Source: Allomuricauda sp. F6463D (GTDB lineage: Bacteria; Bacteroidota; Bacteroidia; Flavobacteriales; Flavobacteriaceae). Taken from it: DNA of 64,000 nucleotides. A program made the translations under genes and the position numbers. The DNA lies in the NCBI RefSeq assembly GCF_023015965.1, contig NZ_JALKAN010000001.1, positions 682,001 to 746,000 on the forward strand, in the 5' to 3' direction. This document shows positions 51,981-60,113 of this stretch, piece by piece; positions within the stretch are counted from its first letter, which is position 1; every line of letters begins with the position of its first letter. The notes beneath the pieces were generated by a model, which saw only the letters and a list, made by a program, of their open reading frames with translations, was not told where the DNA came from and ran no database searches.

Positions 51981-52844
51981 ATGAAACAAACCTTCCTATT
52001 GTTATGTATTTTATGCTTTAGCTGTAATACAGAAAATAAACCGGATGAATTAAAAACAGAAAAACCAATTGAACAAATAAATGATAAAATCAAAGTTTTA
52101 AACTTTGGGACATTTCACTTTGGTTTCACCCCTGATGCTAACAAAACAGAATTCGATGAACACAGCGAAAAAGCACAAAAAGAAATTAGAGAAATTTCAA
52201 AAATGTTAGCTCAATTTAAACCTACGATAATATGTATTGAAAACTTACCAAAATTTAATATTGAAATCAATAAAGCTTATCAAGACTTTTTAGATAATCC
52301 TACTACACTAAACACTAATTATGGTGAAAGTAGTATGATTGGTTTTGATGTTGGTAGATTGAGTGATGTAAAAAAAATATATGGAATAGATAATCATATG
52401 GGATATAATTATAGTGTTGGAGATTTTATCGAAAACAGTCCAGAACATAAAAACAACATTGATTCAAAAACATATTTACAACTAACAAATGAGCCATTTA
52501 AAGATTATCCCGAAATGGCTAGACGAGAAGAAAATTATGATAAACTGTCACTACTTGAGAAATTAAAATTAATTAATGAACCCTTACATCTTGATTATTC
52601 AATAAATACTAATGCAGATAAATTACTTTATGTAGGAATAGAGGATGGATTTGAAGGTGCTGATAATGCAGCAATATTCTATCATAGAAATATGAAGATA
52701 TATTCTAACCTAAACAGAATTCCAATGACAAAAAAAGACAGAGTATTTATAATTATGGGGACTGCTCATACTGCTTTTTTAAGAGAATTTATGAGAAGAA
52801 GCCCAAAATTTGAAATGGTAAACACATTAGAATATTTAAAATAA
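51981..52844 (+). CDS. DUF5694 lipoprotein (TraB/ChaN-like GT[VF]H motif)
   Basis: A 287-residue lipoprotein (lipobox FSC) with the DUF5694 core: KVLNFGTFHFGFTPDANKTE, TIICIENLPKFNIEINKAYQ and the final FIIMGTAHTAFLREFMRRSP. The GTFH and GTAH histidines recall the TraB/ChaN/TIKI metalloprotein fold. Activity is unknown. The cassette start is GTTGTGCATAATGC (51949); the end at 52851 reads GCTACAAC and is only a partial complement. Confidence 0.75.
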   Translation: MKQTFLLLCILCFSCNTENKPDELKTEKPIEQINDKIKVLNFGTFHFGFTPDANKTEFDEHSEKAQKEIREISKMLAQFKPTIICIENLPKFNIEINKAYQDFLDNPTTLNTNYGESSMIGFDVGRLSDVKKIYGIDNHMGYNYSVGDFIENSPEHKNNIDSKTYLQLTNEPFKDYPEMARREENYDKLSLLEKLKLINEPLHLDYSINTNADKLLYVGIEDGFEGADNAAIFYHRNMKIYSNLNRIPMTKKDRVFIIMGTAHTAFLREFMRRSPKFEMVNTLEYLK

Positions 52845-52850
52845 AAACTG

Positions 52851-52983
52851 GCTACAACAATGGCTATAAGTAATTGCTTGTTCCTGCCTATTTCTGAAAA
52901 TCCTCGCGGATTTTCAGTTTGGTGTGTACTTGCAAAGTTAAGAGCTAACCCACGCAACTACTCATAACCGAGACCGTTGCCAG
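52851..52983 (+). repeat. Cassette end site, long type with 10-bp inner hairpin
   Basis: Arms GGCTATAAGTAATTGCTTG and CACGCAACTACTCATAACC pair with 15 of 19 matches. An inner hairpin CTGAAAATCC-TCGC-GGATTTTCAG (52894-52917) is perfect over 10 bp. It closes ACCGTTGCC directly on the next cassette, without R. Confidence 0.75.
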
Positions 52984-53004
52984 CAATATTGAAAACTCAT
53001 TCGA

Positions 53005-53817
53005 ATGAAAAGGTTTTTAGAATTTATTTTTATTGGCTTGCTTTTTTGCAGCTGTACAAGTAAAAAAACTGAATTGGTGCTTCTTGGAACTGTTCATCAG
53101 ACCGTCCAAAATTTTACACCTGACAGCCTTTACAATATCTTGGTTAAAATTGAGCCTGATTTGATACTTTTTGAAGTGGATTCTTCATTCTTTACCAAAG
53201 AATTTGACTTTAAGAAAACTTGGGAAAGTAATGAAAATATTGCCACTGTAAAGTACATGAACAACTTTAATGTGGATGTAAGGCCATACGATTTCACAGG
53301 AAGAAACGAATACAGGATAAAAATTGGGTCTCGACCAACAGATAGCAAAGCATTCGAATTGTTAGACAGCCTTTATAAAAATAATCAGCTGAACTCTTTG
53401 AATAAAAGAATCTATCAAAACTTTCTTGAAGCAAATGATACCCTTAATTCATTTGCCTATTTAGGTGCTCGAGCCTTTAATAACTCTGAAACAGATAAAG
53501 CTGCTGAAATCAGGCAAAAATATCATTATAAAGAGCTTTTAAGCATAATGTCTCAATATCCGCTTTTCTCTAACACCTATTATGTTAAAAATAGTGGTGA
53601 CAGCATCAGTTATTTTGAAGGTTTTAAAAGGGCATCTGAATTTTGGGATTTAAGAAACCATACAATGTCTAAAAATATTTTGCACTTTGTAAAAGAGTAC
53701 AATGGCAAGAAAATAATCGTGTTGAATGGTTATTTTCATAGATACTATTTGAATTCTTTAATTAAGCCTAAAGAAGAAGAATTGAATTTCACCATAAAAG
53801 AGTTTTACGAATATTAA
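53005..53817 (+). CDS. TraB/ChaN-like lipoprotein
   Basis: A 270-residue lipoprotein (lipobox FCSC, cysteine near 19) starting the mature part with TELVLLGTVHQTVQNFTPDS, then EPDLILFEVDSSFF. The GTVH motif with an acidic partner and the closing KIIVLNGYFHRYYL suggest the same fold family as the preceding cassette, though sequence identity is low. Function unknown. Cassette start GTTGCCAG (52976); end CTACCAAC (53823-53830) matches 6 of 8. Confidence 0.68.
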   Translation: MKRFLEFIFIGLLFCSCTSKKTELVLLGTVHQTVQNFTPDSLYNILVKIEPDLILFEVDSSFFTKEFDFKKTWESNENIATVKYMNNFNVDVRPYDFTGRNEYRIKIGSRPTDSKAFELLDSLYKNNQLNSLNKRIYQNFLEANDTLNSFAYLGARAFNNSETDKAAEIRQKYHYKELLSIMSQYPLFSNTYYVKNSGDSISYFEGFKRASEFWDLRNHTMSKNILHFVKEYNGKKIIVLNGYFHRYYLNSLIKPKEEELNFTIKEFYEY

Positions 53818-53822
53818 AACAA

Positions 53823-53948
53823 CTACCAACAATGGCTTTAAATTATTGCCTGTTCTCGCTTACTTTAGAAAGTCATGTGGAATTTCCAACTTGGTGTGTA
53901 CGTGCAAAGTTAAGTGCTAGACCACGCAACGATTCATAGCCGAAACCG
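53823..53948 (+). repeat. Cassette end site, long type
   Basis: CTACCAACAATGGC opens, and GGCTTTAAATTATTGCC pairs loosely with ACGCAACGATTCATAGCC near the end. It closes GAAACCG|ATAACG on R copy 9. Confidence 0.6.
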
Positions 53949-54237
53949 ATAACGAAACTCCCCTCCTCGCCCTTTGTCCCTACTTCCACAACCATCAATC
54001 CTTTTCGAAGCAAACGTCGTTTTGAAATGAGGCCCAAAGTAACCATTAAGAAGTCGACATTTCTCACCCTCCCTACGCTCGGTTCGAAATGACCCCAAAC
54101 CTACCCCCCACATACCGTAACTTTAATGTTGATAATTAAGGGATAAGAGAACTGCACACCTTATTAAATTTGTAAATAAATCCCCGAAATTCGTTAGCGA
54201 TCAATTAATCATTAAAACAGATACATATCTCAATACG
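53949..54237 (+). repeat. R-unit copy 9 (full length, subfamily B)
   Basis: A 289-bp unit. The TTCGTTA block is slightly mutated (TTCGTTAGCGATC). It contains TAAATTTG at ~54165-54172 and ends CAATACG|TTGTGC. No gene is present; a minus-strand frame through it is not conserved. Confidence 0.8.
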
Positions 54238-54267
54238 TTGTGCTTTATTATCAGAAACCGCTAACCA

Positions 54268-55050
54268 ATGATTAAATTCTTTAGAAAAATCCGACAACAA
54301 CTATTAACTGAAAATAAACTCAGTAAATATTTGATTTATGCTATAGGAGAAGTTATTCTCGTCGTAATTGGTATTCTTATTGCCCTGCAATTAAATAATC
54401 TTAATGATATAAAAAAAAACAAAGGTTATGAAAAGGAATACCTTGTTAGAATACAATTAGATATTAAGCAGGACTTAGCAGAATTAGAAAGGCTTTTTCA
54501 AGGGGATACGGTTAAATTAGATGCTTATACTTTTTTGGGACGTTATTTGCATTCAGATTCAATTCACACAGACCCTACTTTAATAGTCTCAAAGTTAGGT
54601 TATGCTTTTGGAATCCAATGGTTTGAAGGTAAAAATATAGTTTTTGATGACATGAAATCGTCTGGCAAAACAGGACTCATTACTTCAGATTCCTTAAGAA
54701 ATAGTATTCAATATTACTACAGATTATTTGATGAAGTAATAAAAGAAGAGAGCGTACACAATAATTCCATCATAAAATATAGTGATAATATTTATCCTTT
54801 TTTCGAAACAGGTTCTGGGTCAGACCTTGGGATGCCAGAACGGTGGAAAGAAAACTCGAATGAAAAATCATTTTATAAATTTTATAATTCCCTGATAAAC
54901 CTAGATGAAGACCAAAAACAAATAATTTCCAATAATTTTGGCCTGACAAAAGCTAACATTTTACTGAATCATAAAGTGCGACTGTTACTATACCAAGAAG
55001 GACTAAAGACAACCAAGGCCATTGATGCTTATTTAAAACAAGAAAAATAA
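54268..55050 (+). CDS. DUF6090 family membrane protein
   Basis: A 260-residue protein with the DUF6090 N-terminus: a basic amphipathic lead (MIKFFRKIRQQLLTENKLSK) followed by the membrane helix YAIGEVILVVIGILIALQLN and an extracytoplasmic helical domain with conserved Asp/Asn positions (SDSLRNSIQYYYRLFDEV). The family is Bacteroidota-specific and unassigned. Its cassette start is GTTGTGC (54237); the downstream site is nearly deleted (55051-55070). Confidence 0.8.
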   Translation: MIKFFRKIRQQLLTENKLSKYLIYAIGEVILVVIGILIALQLNNLNDIKKNKGYEKEYLVRIQLDIKQDLAELERLFQGDTVKLDAYTFLGRYLHSDSIHTDPTLIVSKLGYAFGIQWFEGKNIVFDDMKSSGKTGLITSDSLRNSIQYYYRLFDEVIKEESVHNNSIIKYSDNIYPFFETGSGSDLGMPERWKENSNEKSFYKFYNSLINLDEDQKQIISNNFGLTKANILLNHKVRLLLYQEGLKTTKAIDAYLKQEK

Positions 55051-55070
55051 CGAAATCATACACAAACACG

Positions 55071-55361
55071 ATAACCAAACTTCCCTCCTCGCCCTGTGTA
55101 CCTTTTTCCACAACCATCAATCCTATTCGAAGCAAACATCTTTTCGCAATGAGGCATATGGTAACAATTGAGAAGTCAACATTTCTCACACCCCGTCCTA
55201 AAGGTTCGAAATGACCCCAAACCTACCCCCCACATTCCGTAACTTTAATGTTGATAATTAAGGGATAAGAGAACTGCATACCTGATTAAATATGTAAATA
55301 AATCCCCGAAATTCGTTATCGGTCGATATTAATCATTAAAACAGATACATATCTCAATACG
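55071..55361 (+). repeat. R-unit copy 10 (full length, subfamily B)
   Basis: A 291-bp unit from ATAACCAAAC to CAATACG, ending at GTTATACTTA. TTCGTTATCGG and the hairpin block are intact; the 5' end differs by one base (ATAACC for ATAACG). No gene is seen. Confidence 0.8.
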
Positions 55362-55383
55362 TTATACTTAATTAAAAAATAGA

Positions 55384-56310
55384 ATGAAAAAGGTATTTAA
55401 GTGGATGAAGCGAATTTTAATAGCAATCATTGGCTTAATTACAGTTTTAATGATTGGTCTTTATATCACTTTCTTCTTTTGGAAAAAAGCAGCAATTCAA
55501 AATTTACCTCAAAATTCGGAAGTCATAACTACATCCGAAGGACCCGTAGAATACTCTTTAAAGGGTAATTCAGACCGATATATGCTCATGATCCATGGAT
55601 CGCCTGGTAGTGTACATGTTGCAGGGGGTGAATCATTTCTTAATAAAGGCTTTAGTGTATTGGCAGTCTCAAGACCCGGATATTATAAAACACCTTTATC
55701 CTCTGGGGGTACCCCCACAGACGAAGCGGCACTCTATAAAAGCTTATTGGATGAGCTAAAAATTGATTCTGTATTTGTTAATGGAATATCTGGTGGTGGC
55801 CCCCCAAGTATTCAGTTTGCAATAGATTATCCAGACAGATGTGCAGGACTGATACTATCTGCAGCAGTTTCTGAAAAAATGGAAGACACAACGGATGACA
55901 ATGGCCTTTTAAGTTCATTCTTTCAAACTGAATTTGGTACATGGTTAGGAATTCAAATTGCTAAAACTCAAATGTCTAAGCAAGAAAGTGAAATCATGGA
56001 TAGGTTTGTTGAAAGAGGTGTGTTCCCATTCGTGTCAATTGATGATGGTTTAGCAAACGATAACAATGTGGTTCTCCATTTAAAAGATTTTGAGATGGAA
56101 AGAATAATGTCTCCTACCATCCTATTTCATGGTGACAAAGATGAGAACGTTCCTTATACTCACTCACAGAATGCGGCCAAAAGAATACCAAATTCAACGC
56201 TTTTTGAAATGAAAGGAAAAGACCATTATGTTTTTTTTACTTCCTATAGCGATACTATTAATACTGAAATCATGCAATTTATCGACAATATAGAAACACA
56301 TGAAAAATAA
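55384..56310 (+). CDS. Alpha/beta hydrolase with N-terminal membrane anchor
   Basis: A 308-residue hydrolase with one N-terminal membrane helix (IAIIGLITVLMIGLYITFFF) and the alpha/beta core: oxyanion hole HGSPGS, nucleophile elbow GISGGG (Ser), an acid near VHGDKDENV-type sequence (LFHGDKDENVPYTHSQ) and the final His in MKGKDHYVFF. Substrate unknown. The cassette ends GTTATACTTA and TAAGTATAAC match perfectly, and the second overlaps its stop codon (56308-56310). Confidence 0.85.
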   Translation: MKKVFKWMKRILIAIIGLITVLMIGLYITFFFWKKAAIQNLPQNSEVITTSEGPVEYSLKGNSDRYMLMIHGSPGSVHVAGGESFLNKGFSVLAVSRPGYYKTPLSSGGTPTDEAALYKSLLDELKIDSVFVNGISGGGPPSIQFAIDYPDRCAGLILSAAVSEKMEDTTDDNGLLSSFFQTEFGTWLGIQIAKTQMSKQESEIMDRFVERGVFPFVSIDDGLANDNNVVLHLKDFEMERIMSPTILFHGDKDENVPYTHSQNAAKRIPNSTLFEMKGKDHYVFFTSYSDTINTEIMQFIDNIETHEK

Positions 56311-56378
56311 GTATAACACTATATATGAAATCATAGCACCTTTCGGGATGCTACGCATTATATACTAAACGTTAGCCT
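56308..56378 (+). repeat. Cassette end site, short type, uninterrupted
   Basis: TAAGTATAAC opens, ATCATAGCACC-TTTC-GGGATGCTACGCAT forms the hairpin, and CTAAACGTTAGCCT closes on the next cassette. The first three bases supply the hydrolase stop codon. Confidence 0.75.
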
Positions 56379-56402
56379 TCATTAAGACCAACCATTAACC
56401 AA

Positions 56403-57473
56403 ATGATAAAATTCTTTAGAAACCTAAGACAGCGACCACTCTCAGAAAATAAATTCAGCAAATATCTACTTTATGCCATTGGAGAAATTGTGCTTGTTAT
56501 TATTGGTATTCTTATCGCACTTCAAATAAATAATAAAAACGAGCAGCGTAAAACCGAAAACAAGATTGTTTCTATTTTAAAAGAAGTACAACATGATTTA
56601 GGACTAGATATTCAAAAATCGGACGAACTAATTGCCTATTATAAAACAAAAGATTCGATAATCAACTTAATACAAACAGATAAACTAACCTATGATGATT
56701 ATAAAAATGATCATCTAAATGCTTTGAGAAATGCTATAATGAACGCTTTTCATATGAAAATTCATGCAAATGGCTATGCTAACCTCATAGAAAATGTTGA
56801 TAATGTTCCAAAAAAGCTAGAAGCAGTTATTGAGCCATTACACGAGATCTATATTTATAATAAATACGAAATAGACAAGTTCGATAATCGATTGGACTTT
56901 ATTACAGATAGAGTGATGGATGGGTTAGCCAAAAGTAAAGATTGGTATTACAGATTAAATCGGCCTCAATTAGAAGATGAGATGATTGATTTTTTCCTAA
57001 ATGACCCTTACTATAAAAATGATGTAGCTCTATACCAAAATGCTGGCTGGGAAAATTTGGCAAGTTATCATGTTATGCAATTTAGAGAAAACGCAATTAA
57101 TGCATACAAACAAATTAAAGCACTTGTTGAAAGTAATGAACCGCTTCCCGATTTTATACCACATAATTTAGTTGATCTAACAACAGAACAACTAAAAGAA
57201 TATGTGGGCACCTATAAGGTTGTAGAGATTGAAGGTTTTAATGGTCAATTTCCTGATATGAACTATAAAATTCAGATACAAGACAATGATTTAATAGGCG
57301 TTATGAATGGAAATCTTGAAGATATAGATCTTTTCTATTTTGAAACTGCAGATAAGATATTTGGCCAGACAGATATTTACTTTAAAGGAGAGTTTATAAG
57401 AGATAGTACGAATGAAATTACTTCTTTAATTATTATGAAATTTGGAACAAGAGTTCACTTAAATAAACTTTAA
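56403..57473 (+). CDS. DUF6090 family membrane protein, long form
   Basis: A 356-residue paralogue of the protein at 54268: FFRNLRQRPLSENKFSKYLL, then the helix YAIGEIVLVIIGILIALQIN. It has an added C-terminal ~100-residue domain (TTEQLKEYVGTYKVVEIEGF...) that looks like a small beta-barrel. Function unknown. The cassette ends GTTAGCCTT (56371) and AAGGCTAAC (57499-57507) pair over 9 bp. Two DUF6090 genes so close suggest duplication of cassettes. Confidence 0.78.
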   Translation: MIKFFRNLRQRPLSENKFSKYLLYAIGEIVLVIIGILIALQINNKNEQRKTENKIVSILKEVQHDLGLDIQKSDELIAYYKTKDSIINLIQTDKLTYDDYKNDHLNALRNAIMNAFHMKIHANGYANLIENVDNVPKKLEAVIEPLHEIYIYNKYEIDKFDNRLDFITDRVMDGLAKSKDWYYRLNRPQLEDEMIDFFLNDPYYKNDVALYQNAGWENLASYHVMQFRENAINAYKQIKALVESNEPLPDFIPHNLVDLTTEQLKEYVGTYKVVEIEGFNGQFPDMNYKIQIQDNDLIGVMNGNLEDIDLFYFETADKIFGQTDIYFKGEFIRDSTNEITSLIIMKFGTRVHLNKL

Positions 57474-57498
57474 ACTAATTAGAAGAAATGAATAACGA

Positions 57499-57620
57499 AA
57501 GGCTAACATTGTACATGTAAAATTACTATTTGGCACTTAACCAATATTAGTTGTTTTGTTTGCTGGCGTCTGATTTTCCTTTGGAAAATCCTCGCACACA
57601 AACACGCAACTTTCCATGGT
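57499..57620 (+). repeat. Cassette end site, long type with inner hairpin
   Basis: It opens AAGGCTAAC, complementary to 56371-56379. An inner GATTTTCC-TTT-GGAAAATC hairpin lies at ~57571-57589, and CACGCAACTTTCC near the end corresponds to the 3' arm of the site at 50602. Confidence 0.68.
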
Positions 57621-57639
57621 CAATAATCTACAGTATTTA

Positions 57640-57756
57640 TGATTGTGAAATAATAGAGGAATCCTCGTGATTGTTATTGCGGAAAAAATCACCGTACTTC
57701 GTTACATGTACTTAATTGGATTCTATATGGGTAACTAAACCGTATTAAAAACGGTT
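57640..57756 (+). repeat. Decayed R-unit remnant
   Basis: ATTGCGGAAAAAATCACCGT and ACTTCGTTACATG recall the AAAAAAATCACCGAAATTCGTTA block of R copy 11, but the flanks have diverged. Nothing else is recognised between 57621 and the next gene. Confidence 0.35.
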
Positions 57757-57796
57757 AGTAACACTTAACCTTACCCATCCTTTGAAAAAGCTAACT

Positions 57797-58456
57797 ATGA
57801 AAAATAGAATTGCCTTTATCCTCATTCAACTCATGTTTATTTCAACTACATTCTACGCTCAAAATATAAAAAAAGAAAAAATCAAAATGAACAAGGAAAT
57901 AAGGGAGTTGGTAAAATTGGGGAAAGATTCAATTATTCAATTGGCCCTACCCTTGATCGATGAAAGGGCAAGCTTAAAAAACTTCTCTCATACAAGTGTC
58001 CAAACCAATGGAGAGGAAATCTATGTTGCATTTTCAAATCCAATTATGTTCCTGCCAATTAACACCATATTTTACGATAATGTAGGGATAAATATGAGCA
58101 CAAAGACAAGTTATAAAGGTAACGTTTCAAACCCCGAGGATTTTTCTACAGCAAATACGATTCCGTACTATGTGCAAACAGATCATTTTAAAAAGAACAT
58201 TGATTTTATACTTGAAGCAATGACTGATATCGATAGTATGGATATTACCAATTTTAAAGGTGAGATGCGCATTCGGGAAAAAGAGGACCATTACGATATA
58301 AATGTTGTTTCGGAAATGCAAGAATCGTGGTATCAAATAAAAAAAACAACTGGTGAACTATATAATGAAGGACATGCTCATGTAACACCGGCACCCGATC
58401 TGGAAAATGATGAAGCGCCATTCAAAGAAATACAGTTCCCTAAAACAAATCAATAA
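57797..58456 (+). CDS. Hypothetical secreted protein
   Basis: A 219-residue exported protein with signal peptide MKNRIAFILIQLMFISTTFY. A TTG at 57782 is in frame, but the ATG at 57797 gives the better signal peptide. The mature part has a beta-strand-rich middle (EEIYVAFSNPIMFLPINTIF, then INMSTKTSYKG) and no family I recognise. The cassette borders here are too degraded to assign. Confidence 0.6.
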   Translation: MKNRIAFILIQLMFISTTFYAQNIKKEKIKMNKEIRELVKLGKDSIIQLALPLIDERASLKNFSHTSVQTNGEEIYVAFSNPIMFLPINTIFYDNVGINMSTKTSYKGNVSNPEDFSTANTIPYYVQTDHFKKNIDFILEAMTDIDSMDITNFKGEMRIREKEDHYDINVVSEMQESWYQIKKTTGELYNEGHAHVTPAPDLENDEAPFKEIQFPKTNQ

Positions 58457-58594
58457 GGTCAATTACCAATTTAATACGTACTCAAAATAAGGAAAACTGA
58501 AATACAGTTTTACGACAAACGTATTCTATAAACATTGTAGCAAGCATAAAAAATTTTCCCACAAAGAACTGAGGTGAATTACCAGTTCCACTTG

Positions 58595-58816
58595 AATATG
58601 AGGCGCACGGCAACAATTGAGAAACCTAATTATCTCGCACTCGCTTTGATCGGCTCAAAATGACACCAAAGCCCAAAGTATACCCAGACATCGTGGCTTT
58701 TATGTTGATAATTAAGGGATAAGAGATTTACTTACCCGATTGTGATTGCAAAAAAATCACCGAAATTCGTTACTGGTCGATATAAATCATTAAAACGGAT
58801 TCATATCTTTAATACG
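58595..58816 (+). repeat. R-unit copy 11 (divergent, 5'-short)
   Basis: AATTGAGAAACCTAATTATC, ATGTTGATAATTAAGGGATA, CACCGAAATTCGTTACTGG and GGATTCATATC-TTTAATACG appear in the usual order. It ends where GTTACCACCA starts the last gene cassette. No gene is seen from 58457 to 58835. Confidence 0.72.
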
Positions 58817-58835
58817 TTACCACCAATTTGAGAAA

Positions 58836-59717
58836 ATGAACGAAATCACAGAGATATTTAATAAATATTCGAATATAGATATATCTGAATTTTCAAAAAC
58901 GGAAATAGAACTAAATGAATTTATAATTAAGTTTTCTAAAGATTTAGGAGAATTAATTGATTTACTTTCAAGAGTAATAAATCACGAAAAACATCCCAAT
59001 TATTACAATTTAAACGAATCTACAATCGTTGGTTCGATTACTCGAATTGTAAAATTTTATCAAGAATACGTTAACTACCAAGAATTAAATAAACTTGAAA
59101 TTCAGACATTATTTGCAAGACCAATGTATGAATCGTTTATAATCACAAAATATTTAATAAAAAACGGAACTGAATCGCAACGCAATTTTAGATTAGTTTC
59201 TTATCAAGCAAGACACCAGAATTATAAAAAATTGATGGAATTAAACGACAATAACCATCCAATTATCAAACGTCAATTATTAAAATTAGAAACTAAATTA
59301 CAAGTTGATGGATTTACCATTGAAGATTTAGAAATAGAAAGCAACAAATCATTCAAAAAAAGATGGAAACTTGACGGAAAGTCATTCTGGAAAATACATA
59401 GTGAAGTTGACAATGAAGATTTATATTCTTTTATTTATGGTGTTGGTTCAGATGCAGTACACGGAAATTGGCAAGAGATATTTGACTTTCACCTAACGAG
59501 AAAAGAAAGCGGATTTTTTGGATTCCTAAATTATGAAAAATGCGATTGTAGAGTGATTGTGCCGATGAACTCAATAGTCATTGAAAGTCTATTAGAATTT
59601 ATGAATTGGAATGAATGTCTTACGAACGAAATAGAAAATGGACTTATGAGAATGAATGAAATTAGCAATTCATTCTATACAGTTTGGGAAAAAAAATTTG
59701 GAGAAACATTGGAATAA
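58836..59717 (+). CDS. DUF5677 family protein
   Basis: A 293-residue soluble, largely helical protein. The conserved DUF5677 features are the helix RPMYESFIITKYLIKN, the RLVSYQARHQNYKKL segment and the late GVGSDAVHGNWQEIFDF. The family is widespread on islands and unassigned. The cassette ends GTTACCACCA (58816) and TGGTGGTAAC (59722-59731) match perfectly over 10 bp. It is the last gene of the array. Confidence 0.75.
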   Translation: MNEITEIFNKYSNIDISEFSKTEIELNEFIIKFSKDLGELIDLLSRVINHEKHPNYYNLNESTIVGSITRIVKFYQEYVNYQELNKLEIQTLFARPMYESFIITKYLIKNGTESQRNFRLVSYQARHQNYKKLMELNDNNHPIIKRQLLKLETKLQVDGFTIEDLEIESNKSFKKRWKLDGKSFWKIHSEVDNEDLYSFIYGVGSDAVHGNWQEIFDFHLTRKESGFFGFLNYEKCDCRVIVPMNSIVIESLLEFMNWNECLTNEIENGLMRMNEISNSFYTVWEKKFGETLE

Positions 59718-59721
59718 AAAC

Positions 59722-59918
59722 TGGTGGTAACAACGTATATAAAAAATAGCGCGAGTCGTTGTTAACACAAAGGTTCAGGCATTTTTAGGAAGTCGCCAAA
59801 TTTTTAAATTTGACGATTTTCCAAAAATAAAATAAATAGTAAAATTTAAAAATTTGGCTTGTGTTTCATCCGAAAAATTATCGCTTATTTTCAGCGCTAC
59901 GTTTCATATACAAGACCG
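59722..59918 (+). repeat. Cassette end site, extra-long type
   Basis: A 197-bp region opening TGGTGGTAAC. The outer arm GTATATAAAAAATAGCGC pairs with GCGCTACGTTTCATATAC near the end (15 of 18). Inner arms GCCAAATTTTTAAATT and AATTTAAAAATTTGGC form a long A/T-rich hairpin. It closes AAGACCG|ATAACG. Confidence 0.75.
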
Positions 59919-60062
59919 ATAACGAAACCTTCTTCCTCCCTCCTAGACTTCACCCCCAATCACCGTATCTTTGCAAAGCAAGGGTCATTTCGAAATGAGA
60001 TGCGAAGCATCCATTGAGAAATCTAGATTCCCCATGCTCCCTATGGGCGGTTTAAAATGACA
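59919..60062 (+). repeat. R-unit copy 12 (3'-truncated), right edge of array
   Basis: It starts ATAACGAAACCTTC and includes the nested GTCATTT...AAATGAC palindrome (59987-60057), but lacks the TTGATAATTA half and the terminal hairpin block. The resident chromosome resumes at the DCC gene. Confidence 0.7.
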
Positions 60063-60113
60063 AATGCACCAAACAATTAAGTAAAAGATTTCTGCCTGTG
60101 CAGGAACGATAGT

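Larger units (their letters stand above)
40711..60062 (+). mobile_element. Integron-like gene cassette array
   Basis: About a dozen gene units, nearly all on the plus strand, are each bounded by a start GTTR... and an end that is its exact or near complement. Clear pairs: 40852/41355, 43518/45467, 48317/49687, 50106/50602, 51024/51893, 55361/56308, 56371/57499 and 58816/59722. Each end is followed by a hairpin-prone site closing in CCGTT or ACGTT, or by an R unit. No integrase is in the window. Other arrays with this logic are integron attC cassettes, but the GTTRRRY core is not kept. The outpost at 24448-25227 has the same form. Confidence 0.75.

Noticed and set aside
43043..55189. Recurring minus-strand frame in R units (LLRKGLMVVEEGTQ...EEGGFVIG)
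   Set aside because: The peptide recurs because the DNA is repeated. In R copy 5 a 5-base insertion near 45592-45600 shifts the frame, and starts and ends differ between copies, so a selected protein is unlikely.
40711..60062. CRISPR array
   Set aside because: Repeats are about 300 bp, separated by complete genes, not short repeats with uniform spacers.
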